From the NCBI RefSeq assembly GCF_000647975.1, contig NZ_JFKE01000005.1, positions 1-64,000 on the forward strand: a DNA stretch of 64,000 nucleotides, given 5' to 3'. The DNA comes from Actibacterium mucosum KCTC 23349 (GTDB lineage: Bacteria > Pseudomonadota > Alphaproteobacteria > Rhodobacterales > Rhodobacteraceae). Below the pieces are notes generated by a model, which was not told the DNA's origin, ran no database searches, and worked only from the letters and a program-made list of their open reading frames with translations. Positions within the stretch are counted from its first letter, which is position 1. Every line of letters begins with the position of its first letter. Of the stretch, positions 25,746 through 34,111 are shown piece after piece. The translations under genes and the position numbers were made by a program.

Positions 25746-25786
25746 CGCCGCGTCGCCGGAAAGAACCGGCGGCGCGGTGCCGTTTT
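25746..25786 (+). terminator. Terminator-like hairpin after mscL
   Basis: CCGCGTCGCCGG (25748-25759) pairs with CCGGCGGCGCGG (25766-25777), extended by two further pairs, around an AAAGAA loop. A TTTT run follows three bases after the extended stem. Confidence 0.75.
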
Positions 25787-25790
25787 CCGT

Positions 25791-25819
25791 TTGACACCGG
25801 GCGCGCGCTTGGGTAGGTC
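25791..25819 (+). promoter_or_regulatory. Promoter of the CAT tRNA gene
   Basis: A consensus TTGACA (25791-25796) and TAGGTC (25814-25819) are 17 bases apart and end 15 bases before the tRNA. The -10 lacks the usual final T, a common feature of Rhodobacteraceae promoters that depend on CarD. Confidence 0.7.
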
Positions 25820-25834
25820 AGCGCCACTAAGCGT

Positions 25835-25911
25835 GGCGTGATAGCTCAGCTGGTTAGAGCACAGCACTCATAATGCTGGGGTCGGCGGTTCAAGTCCGCC
25901 TCACGCTACCA
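25835..25911 (+). tRNA. tRNA with CAT anticodon (elongator Met, or Ile2)
   Basis: The 77-base cloverleaf has acceptor arms GGCGTGA/TCACGCT, a D stem GCTC/GAGC, anticodon stem CAGCA/TGCTG with loop CTCATAA (CAT at 25869-25871), T stem GGCGG/CCGCC with TTCAAGT, and encoded CCA. The anticodon stem lacks the three G-C pairs of initiator tRNA. The first acceptor pair is G1-U72, unusual for an elongator. Whether C34 is modified to lysidine (reading AUA as Ile) cannot be told reliably from the sequence. Confidence 0.93.
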
Positions 25912-25928
25912 CTTATCCCCTTTTGGTA

Positions 25929-26360
25929 TCAGGTTTGCATGCGCCTTGCGCTGGTTTGACCTTCGCGTATCGCCTGAAACATCACGAACCCGGCCGGTCC
26001 AAACAGGAAGGTGACGGGCAAACAGGGCAGCACCAGCCAGAATCGAATGCCCGCGTCGCGTGCCGTGCGGCAGATCCATGCGCCAACGAACAGGTCGAAA
26101 GCCAGAAAGTGGATCCACCCGGCCAAGAGGGCGGATTGGCTGGTAAAAAGCCGCTGTACCTCGGCCAGACTGCCGAAGCCGCCGCCGTTTTCCGCTGGCA
26201 AGGCAATCGAAATGATCACATAACCCAGCGACAGAATGACAGGCAGCGCGATACCGGCGATCACATCCGCCACGCGCGGGAACCAGGGTGAGGCCAGCAG
26301 TACCAACCACCCGGCCATGGCCAGCAAGCTGGTGGCGGAGAAAATGAGTTCTAAATCCAT
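25929..26360 (-). CDS. ABA4-like (DUF4281) membrane protein
   Basis: The 143-residue product has four predicted membrane helices (about 4-22, 30-52, 75-95, 108-130) and resembles the ABA4-like family, named after the plant neoxanthin-related protein; the bacterial function is unknown. HFLAFDLFVGAWICRTA (about 82-98) and the FLFGPAGFVMF segment are typical. The ATG at 26360 is preferred over in-frame ATGs at 26375 and 26381, which lie inside an operator-like repeat. It is divergent from a MarR gene and is the obvious target of that regulator. Confidence 0.75.
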   Translation of the reverse strand: MDLELIFSATSLLAMAGWLVLLASPWFPRVADVIAGIALPVILSLGYVIISIALPAENGGGFGSLAEVQRLFTSQSALLAGWIHFLAFDLFVGAWICRTARDAGIRFWLVLPCLPVTFLFGPAGFVMFQAIREGQTSARRMQT

Positions 26361-26363
26361 GAT

Positions 26364-26426
26364 ATATACTTTCATATGCAATCATATCTGTTGCAGATGT
26401 GGGGCAATATACTTGCATATGCAAGT
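26364..26426. promoter_or_regulatory. Paired MarR operator candidates
   Basis: ATATACTTTCATATGCAA (26364-26381) and ATATACTTGCATATGCAA (26407-26424) are 18-base repeats with one mismatch, 43 bases apart. The second contains the perfect 16-base palindrome ACTTGCATATGCAAGT (26411-26426). They fill the divergent gap between the ABA4-like and MarR genes, the classic place for MarR autoregulation. Confidence 0.7.
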
Positions 26427-26447
26427 GATTCGACTAATATCGCGGCC

Positions 26448-26894
26448 ATGGAAAACGTATCGAGCATAAATGCCCTACGGCTGCTGCAGGCGGCGGACGA
26501 GTTTCGTTCCCGGCTTGCAGGTGAATTTTCGGCGGTACACGGAATCTCGGTGAACGAGTTCGTGTTGCTGATGCATTTGGACAACGCCACCAGCAAACGG
26601 TTGTCGCGGGTGGAACTTGCGGGGCGCATGCATGTCAGCGCCTCAACCGTCACGCGGATGGTGGCCCCGATGGAAAAGATCGGGATGGTCGCGCGTGAGG
26701 TTGACCCGCGGGATGCCCGGATTGCCTTTGTTGCCATCACCGAGGCCGGGCAGACGCGCTTGGACGAGGCCCGCCCAACCTTTGCGAAACAGGCAGGTTA
26801 TGCCTTTCGCGACCGTTGGGAAGAGGGCGAGTTGCAACAATTGTCGGAACTGTTGGGCCGCCTTATTCCACCTGCTGCGGCGGACCTGTCGTGA
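26448..26894 (+). CDS. MarR family transcriptional regulator
   Basis: The 148-residue protein has the MarR winged helix: recognition-helix region RVELAGRMHVSASTVTRMVAPMEK (about 56-79) and wing GMVAREVDPRDARIAFVAIT (about 81-100), flanked by dimerisation helices. The ATG at 26448 is chosen because an upstream in-frame ATG at 26376 lies within the operator repeats. It is divergent from the ABA4-like membrane protein gene and likely represses both until a ligand binds. It ends one base before the convergent ald stop codon. Confidence 0.9.
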   Translation: MENVSSINALRLLQAADEFRSRLAGEFSAVHGISVNEFVLLMHLDNATSKRLSRVELAGRMHVSASTVTRMVAPMEKIGMVAREVDPRDARIAFVAITEAGQTRLDEARPTFAKQAGYAFRDRWEEGELQQLSELLGRLIPPAAADLS

Positions 26895-26895
26895 T

Positions 26896-28014
26896 CTACT
26901 GTTTCAGGGCCAGGTGGGGCGCCATGACGTCGATGCCAAGGGCTTTGCCCACGGCATAATAGGTCAGATGCCCCGCATGGGTGTTCAGGCCGGCCAAAAG
27001 GTGGGGGTCATCCTCGCAGGCCTGCCGCCAGCCTTTGTCGGCCAGCGCCAGCAGATAGGGCCGCGTGGCGTTGCCAAGCGCGATGGTGGACGTGCGGGCG
27101 ACCGCGCCGGGCATGTTGGCGACGCAGTAATGCATGATGCCGTCCACTTCGAAAACAGGGTCCTCGTGGGTGGTGGCGCGCGAGGTCTCGAAACAGCCAC
27201 CCTGATCGATGGCTACATCGACGATGGCGGCGCCGGGCTTCATGTCGGACAATTGGGCGCGGCTGACCAGCTTGGGCGCGGCGGCGCCGGGGATCAGCAC
27301 CGCGCCGATAACCATATCGGCGCTGGCGACCAGCTCGGCAGTGGACCCGGCCGAGGCAAAGCGGTTCTTGAAGACATGCCCGAACGTGTCGTCAAGATAG
27401 CGCAGGCGGGGCAGCGACATGTCCAGAACGGTCACGTCCGCCCCCATACCGGCGGCGATCCGGGCCGCGTGGGTGCCCACCACACCGCCGCCAATCACCA
27501 CAACCTGCGCCGGGCCAACACCCGGCACGCCGCCCATCAGCACCCCGCGCCCGCCATTGGCGCGCTGCAACGTCCAGGCGCCCATTTGCGGCGCCAACCG
27601 CCCGGCAACCTCGGACATTGGCGCCAGCAGGGGCAGGCCGCCATTGGCGTCGGTCACGGTTTCATAGGCGATGGCCGTTACACCCGAGGCCAGCAGATCG
27701 CGCGTCTGATCGGGGTCGGGGGCGAGGTGCAGATAGGTGAACAGAACCTGGCCCGCGCGCAGCATGGCGCGTTCCTGTGCCTGCGGTTCTTTCACCTTCA
27801 CGATCATCTCGGCCTGTTCAAAGATATCGGCAGCACCGGGCAGGATCGTGGCGCCGGCGGCCACGTAATCGACATCGGTGAAACCGCTGCCCAGACCCGC
27901 GCCGGCCTGGATCAGCGCGGTATGGCCGCGTGCGGTGATATCGCGGGCGGCGTCGGGCGTCATCCCGACGCGGAACTCTTGGGGCTTAATTTCTGTGGGG
28001 CATCCGATGCGCAT
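26896..28014 (-). CDS. ald: Alanine dehydrogenase
   Basis: The 372-residue enzyme deaminates L-alanine to pyruvate with NAD+, and can run in reverse. It begins MRIGCPTEIKPQEFRVGMTP, has the substrate-side VKVKEPQAQE (about 73-82), and a Rossmann motif VVIGGGVVGTHAARIAAGMGA (about 167-187). GGAGG lies 5 bases before the ATG at 28014. The divergent Lrp-family gene upstream is its likely activator, an arrangement known for ald/AldR. Confidence 0.95.
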   Translation of the reverse strand: MRIGCPTEIKPQEFRVGMTPDAARDITARGHTALIQAGAGLGSGFTDVDYVAAGATILPGAADIFEQAEMIVKVKEPQAQERAMLRAGQVLFTYLHLAPDPDQTRDLLASGVTAIAYETVTDANGGLPLLAPMSEVAGRLAPQMGAWTLQRANGGRGVLMGGVPGVGPAQVVVIGGGVVGTHAARIAAGMGADVTVLDMSLPRLRYLDDTFGHVFKNRFASAGSTAELVASADMVIGAVLIPGAAAPKLVSRAQLSDMKPGAAIVDVAIDQGGCFETSRATTHEDPVFEVDGIMHYCVANMPGAVARTSTIALGNATRPYLLALADKGWRQACEDDPHLLAGLNTHAGHLTYYAVGKALGIDVMAPHLALKQ

Positions 28015-28144
28015 GTTGTCCTCCCTGACACTGATCCCAGCGTTGCGCGGATCGGGTGGGAAGGGGTTGCAATCTTTGTGCGCGACATGGCTCTTGTCCG
28101 AAGAATCGTGCATCATTGGCCCAAACAGGCGAAGGAGTTTCGAT

Positions 28145-28606
28145 ATGGCCGAGTTGGACAACACGGATCTGCGTATTCTGACCGTTTTGCAGCGGTCCGG
28201 GCGAATCTCAAACGCCGAGCTGGCCGACAAGGTCAGCCTCAGCGCCTCGGCCTGTCACCGGCGGGTGCAGCGGCTGGAGGGCGAGGGTTTTGTGAAGGAT
28301 TACGTTGCCCTGTTGGACGCGCGCAAGATGGGGCGGCCCACAACCGTATTTGTCGAGATCACCCTGTCAGGGCAGGCCGATGAGGTGCTGGAGGCGTTTG
28401 AAAAGGCGGTTGCGCGGGTGCCGGATGTGCTGGAATGCCATCTGATCGCCGGGCAGTATGATTATCTGCTGAAAGTGGTTGCCCGCGACAGCGAGGATTT
28501 TGCCCAGATCCACCGCCGCCATCTGGCGCGTCTGCCGGGGGTGGCGCAGATGCATTCGTCTTTTGCGTTGCGGACCGTGTTCAAGACCACGGCCTTGCCG
28601 GTATAA
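28145..28606 (+). CDS. Lrp/AsnC family regulator (AldR-like)
   Basis: The 153-residue protein has an N-terminal helix-turn-helix (ISNAELADKVSLSASACHRRV, about 21-41) and a C-terminal RAM ligand-binding domain (about 60-150) with HLIAGQYDYLLKVVARD. Lrp members beside ald sense alanine or another amino acid and control the dehydrogenase gene. The 130-base divergent gap holds both promoters; no exact Lrp box is evident by eye. GAAGGAG lies upstream of the ATG. Confidence 0.9.
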   Translation: MAELDNTDLRILTVLQRSGRISNAELADKVSLSASACHRRVQRLEGEGFVKDYVALLDARKMGRPTTVFVEITLSGQADEVLEAFEKAVARVPDVLECHLIAGQYDYLLKVVARDSEDFAQIHRRHLARLPGVAQMHSSFALRTVFKTTALPV

Positions 28607-28668
28607 GGCGACACAAAAGCGTTATGCGCACCTGCTAGACCCGCGCAATGCATGACAGGAGACCCCCG

Positions 28669-29583
28669 ATGGAATTCGAAGACGACAGCAACAAGGATTG
28701 GCTGGAAGCCGAGCTGGAAGACACGCTGGACGAGGATTTTGAGCTGGAGCTCAGCGATCCGATGCTGTCGATGGAGATCCGCAAGATCTATAACAAGCAG
28801 CATCCCAACATGCTGGACCGCAAGGTCTATTTCCGCAACCTGCTGCGGTTGCAGGCCGAGCTGATCAAGTTGCAGGACTGGGTGCAGCAAACCGGTCAGA
28901 AGGTTCTGATCATCATGGAAGGCCGCGACAGTGCGGGGAAGGGCGGGGTGATCAAGCGCATCACCCAGCGGCTGAACCCGCGCGTGGCCCGCGTGGTGGC
29001 GCTGCCGGCGCCATCGCGGCGCGAGCAGAGCCAGTGGTATTTTCAGCGCTACGTGCCGCACCTGCCGGCGGGCGGCGAGATCGTTCTGTTTGACCGCAGC
29101 TGGTACAACCGCGCCGGGGTGGAGCGGGTGATGGGCTTTGCCAACGAAGACCAGGTTGAGACGTTTTTTCAGGACGTTCCCGAATTTGAACGCATGCTGG
29201 TGCGGTCGGGTACGATCGTGTTGAAATACTGGTTCTCGATCACCGACGAGGAACAGCAGCTGCGGTTTTTGATGCGCATCCACGACCCGATGAAACAGTG
29301 GAAACTGTCGCCGATGGATCTGGAAAGCCGGATCCGGTGGGAGCAGTACACCAAGGCCAAGGAAGAGATGTTTGCCCGCACCAACATCCCCGAGGCGCCG
29401 TGGTATATCGTGGAAGGCAACGACAAGAAGCGCGAGCGGTTGAACTGTATCGAGCATCTCTTGTCGCAGATCCCCTATGCCGAGGTGGAAAGCGAGAAGG
29501 TGCAGCTGCCCGAGCGGGTGTATAACGAGGAATACGAGCGCCAGGTTCTGCCCGACGAGCTGTACGTGCCGAAGGTTTATTAA
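28669..29583 (+). CDS. ppk2: Polyphosphate kinase 2
   Basis: This 304-residue PPK2 family kinase transfers phosphate between polyphosphate and nucleoside diphosphates in the cytosol. Walker A is GRDSAGKGG (about 85-93), Walker B/lid VLFDRSWYNRAGVE (about 142-155), and the PPK2 motif LPAPSRREQSQWYFQRY lies near 114-130. A strongly acidic 35-residue N-terminal extension precedes the domain. Single-domain PPK2s of this length fall mostly in class I (NDP phosphorylation). The ATG at 28669 follows AGGAG; an in-frame ATG at 28648 is less well placed. Confidence 0.95.
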   Translation: MEFEDDSNKDWLEAELEDTLDEDFELELSDPMLSMEIRKIYNKQHPNMLDRKVYFRNLLRLQAELIKLQDWVQQTGQKVLIIMEGRDSAGKGGVIKRITQRLNPRVARVVALPAPSRREQSQWYFQRYVPHLPAGGEIVLFDRSWYNRAGVERVMGFANEDQVETFFQDVPEFERMLVRSGTIVLKYWFSITDEEQQLRFLMRIHDPMKQWKLSPMDLESRIRWEQYTKAKEEMFARTNIPEAPWYIVEGNDKKRERLNCIEHLLSQIPYAEVESEKVQLPERVYNEEYERQVLPDELYVPKVY

Positions 29584-29613
29584 AAGGCGCGCCTTGCGGC
29601 GCAAGTGATATCT

Positions 29614-29667
29614 CGGGCCCCGGCCATCCGGCCGGTGCCCTCGGGCGGGCGTGTGGGGCCCGGTTTT
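29614..29667 (+). terminator. Terminator-like stem after ppk2
   Basis: CGGGCCCC (29614-29621) pairs with GGGGCCCG (29655-29662), enclosing a smaller GGCC-ATCC-GGCC stem, and is followed by G and TTTT (29664-29667), overlapping the end of the convergent hemF gene. Confidence 0.6.
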
Positions 29668-30556
29668 ACACCCATTTGGCCAGGGGGGGCAGGCTCATCA
29701 GCACGGCGTTGGCGTCGTGGCCGGTGGCCAGACCGAACTTGGTGCCGCGGTCCCAGACGAGGTTATATTCGGCGTAGAGCCCGCGATGGATCAGCTGTGT
29801 GTCGCGGTCGGCCTCGAACCAGGGGGTGGTGCGGCGTTTTTCGACCAGCGGGGTGAAGGCGGGCAGGAAGGCGCGGCCGATATCCTGAATCAGGGCAAAA
29901 TCGGCGTTCCAGTCGCCGGTATTGTGGTCGTCCAGGAAGATGCCGCCGACACCGCGCGCGCGTTTGCGGTGCGGGATATAGAAATATTCGTCGGCCCAGT
30001 CTTTCAAGCGCGGGTAAAGGTCGGCACCATGCAGGTCGCAGGCGCGTTTCTGTTCGGCGTGGAAATGGGCGGTGTCGTCGTCGTATTCGATGCAGGGGTT
30101 CAGGTCGGACCCGCCGCCGAACCACCAGGCGCCCGGCGTCCAAAACATGCGGGTGTTCATGTGCACGGCAGGGCAATGGGGGTTTTGCATATGCGCGACA
30201 AGCGAGATGCCCGAGGCCCAGAATTGCGGATCGTCCTCGATCCCCGGCACGCCGCGCGCGGCCATGGATTTCTGTGCCGCCTCGCCCAGGGTGCCGTAGA
30301 CGGTTGAGACATTCACGCCCACTTTCTCAAAGACGCGGCCGTCGCGCATGACGCTCATCAACCCGCCACCGGCATCTGATCCATCATCAGAGGCGCGCGT
30401 GGTTTCGGTGACCTCGAACCGGCCAGCCGTGGCGTCTGACATGGGGCCGGCCTGATGGCTGTCTTCGAGCCCTTCGAAAGCAGCGACGATTTGGTCGCGC
30501 AGAGTGCGGAACCATGCCGAGGCAGTGGTCTTTTGGGTGTCCATGGTCGCGGTCAT
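29666..30556 (-). CDS. hemF: Oxygen-dependent coproporphyrinogen III oxidase
   Basis: This 296-residue enzyme oxidatively decarboxylates coproporphyrinogen III to protoporphyrinogen IX using O2. Signature stretches are VFEKVGVNVSTVYG (about 76-89), HMNTRMFWTPGAWWFGGGSD (about 130-149) and FEADRDTQLIHRGLYAEYNLVWDRGTKFGL (split, near 248-277). GGAGG precedes the ATG at 30556. The oxygen-independent HemN is encoded near 48 kb, so heme can be made with or without oxygen. Confidence 0.96.
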   Translation of the reverse strand: MTATMDTQKTTASAWFRTLRDQIVAAFEGLEDSHQAGPMSDATAGRFEVTETTRASDDGSDAGGGLMSVMRDGRVFEKVGVNVSTVYGTLGEAAQKSMAARGVPGIEDDPQFWASGISLVAHMQNPHCPAVHMNTRMFWTPGAWWFGGGSDLNPCIEYDDDTAHFHAEQKRACDLHGADLYPRLKDWADEYFYIPHRKRARGVGGIFLDDHNTGDWNADFALIQDIGRAFLPAFTPLVEKRRTTPWFEADRDTQLIHRGLYAEYNLVWDRGTKFGLATGHDANAVLMSLPPLAKWV

Positions 30557-30639
30557 GGGGCCTCCGGATCGTTGTTCGGGCAAGGCCTAGCAGGTTTGGG
30601 CACAAGGGGCCAGAATCCGCCTGCGCGCGGCAAGGTGAT

Positions 30640-30667
30640 TTGTGTCGCAGGGGTTTCGCGCTAAGAT
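30640..30667 (+). promoter_or_regulatory. Promoter candidate for the small lipoprotein gene
   Basis: TTGTGT (30640-30645) and TAAGAT (30662-30667) with a 16-base spacer lie 26 bases before the lipoprotein start codon. Confidence 0.45.
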
Positions 30668-30693
30668 CAGGCTTGTCCAGTAAAGGGGTCGAT

Positions 30694-31083
30694 ATGCGGA
30701 AGTATTCTCTGATTTTGTTGTTGCCATTGGTGGCCTGCGCGTCCCCGCGAGAGAAATGCGAGTTGGATGCCACCGAGGATCTGAGCATTGTGAAGGCCCT
30801 GATCGCCGAGACCGAACAAAACCTTTCGCGTGGCTATGCCATTGAACGCACGGTGGAAACACGCCCGAACCTGACGTTCTGTTTTGCCGACAAGTTCAAC
30901 ACGGGCAACGCCGTGTTCACCTATTGCAACGAGTTTGAGACCGCCGAGGTGAAGACACCCGTTGCCATCAACGTGACGGCAGAGAAGGCGAAACTGGCCG
31001 ATTTGAAACGCAAGGAAAGCGAATTGCGATCGCGGACCAAAGACGCCTTGGCGCAATGCGCGGTGGCCTTTCCCAGCACTTAA
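30694..31083 (+). CDS. Small predicted lipoprotein
   Basis: The 129-residue product has a lipoprotein signal peptide (MRKYSLILLLPLVAC; lipidated Cys15) and a mature part with three further cysteines and a C-terminal heptad-like helix (about 95-120). No family is recognised. It should be anchored in the cell envelope. Its TAA stop overlaps that of the convergent SDR gene in TTAA at 31080-31083. Confidence 0.75.
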   Translation: MRKYSLILLLPLVACASPREKCELDATEDLSIVKALIAETEQNLSRGYAIERTVETRPNLTFCFADKFNTGNAVFTYCNEFETAEVKTPVAINVTAEKAKLADLKRKESELRSRTKDALAQCAVAFPST

Positions 31084-31886
31084 TGCGCAGGCGTTGTGAC
31101 GGGGTCGATCAGAGTGCGGCCGCCGTCCACCGTGACAACCTGACCGGTCATGAAAGACGCGCCCTCGGAGGCGAGGAATTGCGCCGCCTCGGCCACTTCG
31201 CCGGGTTTCGCGATACGCGACAGCGGCGTGTGTGATTTGATATCGGCCCGGTACTCGGCGTTGTCTTTTAACGCGTCCTGCAAGCTGGCTGAAAGGACCG
31301 AGCCGAAGGCGATGGCGTTCACCCGGATCTTGTTGGGGGCAAGGGCCACGGCCAGCGAACGGGTCATCTGGTCCAGCGCGGCGCAGCTGATGGAATAGCC
31401 CAGAAGGCTGGGATTGGCGCGGCGGGCGGCGATGGACGACAGATTGATGATCGAGCCTACGCAACCGACATCGTCGGGGCCTTCCTCGGCCTGCTTGATC
31501 ATCTTGCGCGCGACGCATTGGCTGAGTCGCAGAGAGGTCAGCAGGTTCTGCTGCAACATCTCTTCGACGGCGTCGTCAGCTGATTTCAGAGGGTCCGACG
31601 GGATCACCTGACGGCTGGCGTTGATCAGGATGTCCACCCGGTCAAAGGCGTCGATCGTGGCCGACAGCAGGTTCTGGATCGTCAGCTTTTCGCGCAGGTC
31701 GCCGGCGAATAGGCGGGTGTTGCCTTCGTCGGCCTCTTTGCCCAGTTCGTTGGCCAGGCTGGCCTCGTCCCGGTCAGCAAAGACAACGTTGGCGTCGTGA
31801 GCGGCGAAATGGCGGGCAATGGCCAAGCCAACGCCGTTTGCCGCGCCGGTCACAATAGCGGTTTTGCCGGCAATCGAAAAACTCAT
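31080..31886 (-). CDS. SDR family oxidoreductase
   Basis: This 268-residue short-chain dehydrogenase has the NAD(P)-binding TGAANGVGLAIARHFA (about 14-29), the VFADRD acid that favours NAD(H) (about 36-41), the catalytic Ser in IINLSSIAARR (about 143-153) and a C-terminal VTVDGGRTL. The usual YxxxK appears as GYSISCAALDQMTRS, in which the lysine position is Ala, so catalysis by the standard tetrad is doubtful. It is followed on the minus strand by nothing, and preceded by the methyltransferase gene 34 bases upstream. Confidence 0.85.
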   Translation of the reverse strand: MSFSIAGKTAIVTGAANGVGLAIARHFAAHDANVVFADRDEASLANELGKEADEGNTRLFAGDLREKLTIQNLLSATIDAFDRVDILINASRQVIPSDPLKSADDAVEEMLQQNLLTSLRLSQCVARKMIKQAEEGPDDVGCVGSIINLSSIAARRANPSLLGYSISCAALDQMTRSLAVALAPNKIRVNAIAFGSVLSASLQDALKDNAEYRADIKSHTPLSRIAKPGEVAEAAQFLASEGASFMTGQVVTVDGGRTLIDPVTTPAH

Positions 31887-31920
31887 GGCCGAAGCTCCTG
31901 ATTCGTCCTTGGCAGGTTAG

Positions 31921-32925
31921 TCACTTATGCGCGTTCGCGCGAGGGTTGCCGATGGGGCGGCGCGCAACGAACAGCTTAAAGGCCGGGCTGCCGGGGCGTT
32001 CCTCGACATTGGCAAACAGCGTTGCAAGATCGCGCTCGTACGGCAAATGGCGGTTGGCGACAAGCCAGAACTGTCCCGACGGTGCCAGTGCGCGGGCAGC
32101 AGCCGACAGAAACGCGCGACCAAGGGCGGGGTCTGCGGCGCGGCTGGTGTGAAATGGCGGGTTCGAGATAATGACGTCATAGCGGGCTTTGGGGTCTGGC
32201 CGGGTGGCGTCGGCCCAATGGAATGCGGCGCGCGGGTCGGTGACGTTACGGCGCGCGCATTCAAGAGACGCGTGGTCGGCCTCGATCAGGTCCAGATGTG
32301 TGATCGCGGGCGCTTTGCTCATCAGGGCGCCCGACAAAAACCCCCAGCCGGCACCGAAATCCGCCGCCGTGCCCTTCAGGCCGTCAGGCAGCGCATCGGC
32401 CAAAAGGGCCGAAGCCGGATCGACCCCGTCGGCCGAGAACACGCCCGGGGCGGTGATGTGGCCTGACGGCAGCGTGGTCTGACCGGCGATCCAGTCGTCG
32501 AAATCGGCGGGTTCGGCGTGCAGGTCAAAGCATTTGCCATGCGCCTTCGAGATCACGTTGCCAACCTGCCCGCGCTGGCGGCAGGGTTTCAGCATGCTGT
32601 CGATGCCGTCGGTTTTCTGTCCGTCGATCCAGACAGGTCCACCGCAGGTCAGACGCAGGGCCGTGGCGACAAGATGCCGGGCCTCGGCCTTGGCGCGGGG
32701 CAAAAAGACGATGGCGGCGTCGGCGGATTCAGGAAGCTGGGGCGAGGCCGTGAACCCGCGGGCAACCCAGATATCATGGTCTGGCTTGAAGGGTTGAACG
32801 ATAGCTACCTGCGCGGCTGAAAGCGCCGACAGATCAGCATCAGCAGGCGGACCAAAGACGGCGATCCGTGCAAATTCGTCCAGCGGCGCGTCTTGCAGCG
32901 CCAGGGTTAAGCGGGGGTCAGACAT
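31921..32925 (-). CDS. RsmC-like class I SAM-dependent methyltransferase
   Basis: The 334-residue protein has an N-terminal degenerate half and a C-terminal methyltransferase domain with AADFGAGWGFLSGALM (SAM motif I, about 176-191), DLIEADHASLECAR (about 201-214) and the base-methylation motif VIISNPPFH (about 241-249). This layout and NPPF motif match RsmC/RlmG-type enzymes that make m2G in rRNA. The ATG at 32925 matches MSDPRLTLAL. It lies 13 bases after clpS on the same strand. Confidence 0.85.
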   Translation of the reverse strand: MSDPRLTLALQDAPLDEFARIAVFGPPADADLSALSAAQVAIVQPFKPDHDIWVARGFTASPQLPESADAAIVFLPRAKAEARHLVATALRLTCGGPVWIDGQKTDGIDSMLKPCRQRGQVGNVISKAHGKCFDLHAEPADFDDWIAGQTTLPSGHITAPGVFSADGVDPASALLADALPDGLKGTAADFGAGWGFLSGALMSKAPAITHLDLIEADHASLECARRNVTDPRAAFHWADATRPDPKARYDVIISNPPFHTSRAADPALGRAFLSAAARALAPSGQFWLVANRHLPYERDLATLFANVEERPGSPAFKLFVARRPIGNPRANAHK

Positions 32926-32938
32926 GGTGACCGCCCGG

Positions 32939-33262
32939 TTACTCCTTTTCCATGGTGCATTGCAACGGGTGCTGATGGCGGCGGGCAAAATCCATCACTT
33001 GCGCCACCTTGGTCTCGGCCACTTCGAACGAGAACACGCCCACAACCGCCACGCCTTTCTTGTGAACGGTCAGCATAAGCTCGGACGCCTGGGAATGGCT
33101 GAGGCCAAAGAACCGTTCGAGAACGTGCACGACAAACTCCATCGGGGTGTAGTCGTCATTCAGAATCAATACCTTGTACAAAGGTGGCCGCGCAGTTTTC
33201 GCACGGGTCTTCGTGATGACACCGGTATCGTTGTCGTGGCCGTCATCCTTGTCGGACATCAT
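32939..33262 (-). CDS. clpS: ATP-dependent Clp protease adaptor ClpS
   Basis: This 107-residue adaptor delivers N-end-rule substrates to ClpAP. The binding pocket is recognisable in [20 protein letters not shown] (about 28-47), with [21 protein letters not shown] further on. There are two adjacent ATGs (33262, 33259). clpA does not follow; the next gene is the RsmC-like methyltransferase. It is divergent from a HAD hydrolase across 150 bases. Confidence 0.95.
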   Translation of the reverse strand: MMSDKDDGHDNDTGVITKTRAKTARPPLYKVLILNDDYTPMEFVVHVLERFFGLSHSQASELMLTVHKKGVAVVGVFSFEVAETKVAQVMDFARRHQHPLQCTMEKE

Positions 33263-33412
33263 AATAACAGGGCGATCGCGCACGCTGTTGTCTCCGTAAT
33301 CGAAGGTTTTTGGGTTGGAAACAGGTATATAGGCTTGGGACGGGGTCTGAAAAGGGGGGGCGTGGCCAAAGAGGCCGCCCACACGCGCATCTGTGAAGGG
33401 ATCAGGAAGAAA

Positions 33413-34111
33413 ATGTCTAAACTGAAAACAATCGGCTTGGATGCGGACGATACGCTTTGGCACAACGAACAGTTTTTCCGCCTGACCCAACAACGATTCG
33501 CCGAGTTGCTGAATGACCACGCGGATCAACAGGCGCTGATCGACAGGCTGGAAGCGGCCGAGCGGCGCAACCTGGGCCACTATGGGTTCGGCGTAAAGGG
33601 ATTCGTGTTGTCGATGATTGAAACCGCGGTTGAGGTGGGGGGCGATCAGGTGCCAGCCAGCGTGATCAACGAACTGTTGGAGTCCGGCCGTGAGATGCTG
33701 CGCCACCCGATCGAACTGCTGCCCGGCGTGGCCGAGACCGTCGCCGAACTGGCCGAAAGCCACGCATTGGTCTTGATCACCAAGGGCGACCTGCTGGATC
33801 AAGAGCGTAAACTGGCGCAATCGGGACTGGGCGAGATGTTTCGGGCGGTCGAGATTGTGTCAGACAAGACGCCGGACATCTATGCCCGCGCCTTTGCCGG
33901 TTTCGACGGTGGGGTCGAAGGCGCGATGATGGTGGGCAATTCGCTGAAGTCAGACGTTTTACCCGCGCTGGAAGCCGGCGCATGGGGCGTTCACGTTCCG
34001 CATGAACTGACATGGAGCTTCGAAGCGGCGACCCCGCCGGTGGATCACGATCGCTTTCACGTGGTGCCCGGCTTGCCGGATCTGGCCCCGCTGGTTCAGC
34101 GTTTATCGTGA
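33413..34111 (+). CDS. HAD family hydrolase
   Basis: The 232-residue protein has HAD motif [10 protein letters not shown] (about 9-17), where the second Asp is the general acid, motif II VLITKGD (about 119-125), Lys near 150 in EIVSDKTPD, and motif [23 protein letters not shown] (split, about 172-192). It resembles the YjjG/FMN-phosphatase-like group; the substrate is unknown. The ATG at 33413 follows AGGAAGA. Confidence 0.88.
   Translation: MSKLKTIGLDADDTLWHNEQFFRLTQQRFAELLNDHADQQALIDRLEAAERRNLGHYGFGVKGFVLSMIETAVEVGGDQVPASVINELLESGREMLRHPIELLPGVAETVAELAESHALVLITKGDLLDQERKLAQSGLGEMFRAVEIVSDKTPDIYARAFAGFDGGVEGAMMVGNSLKSDVLPALEAGAWGVHVPHELTWSFEAATPPVDHDRFHVVPGLPDLAPLVQRLS

Noticed and set aside
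25835-25911. Initiator tRNA-fMet
   Set aside because: The anticodon stem is CAGCA/TGCTG, lacking the three consecutive G-C pairs of initiators.
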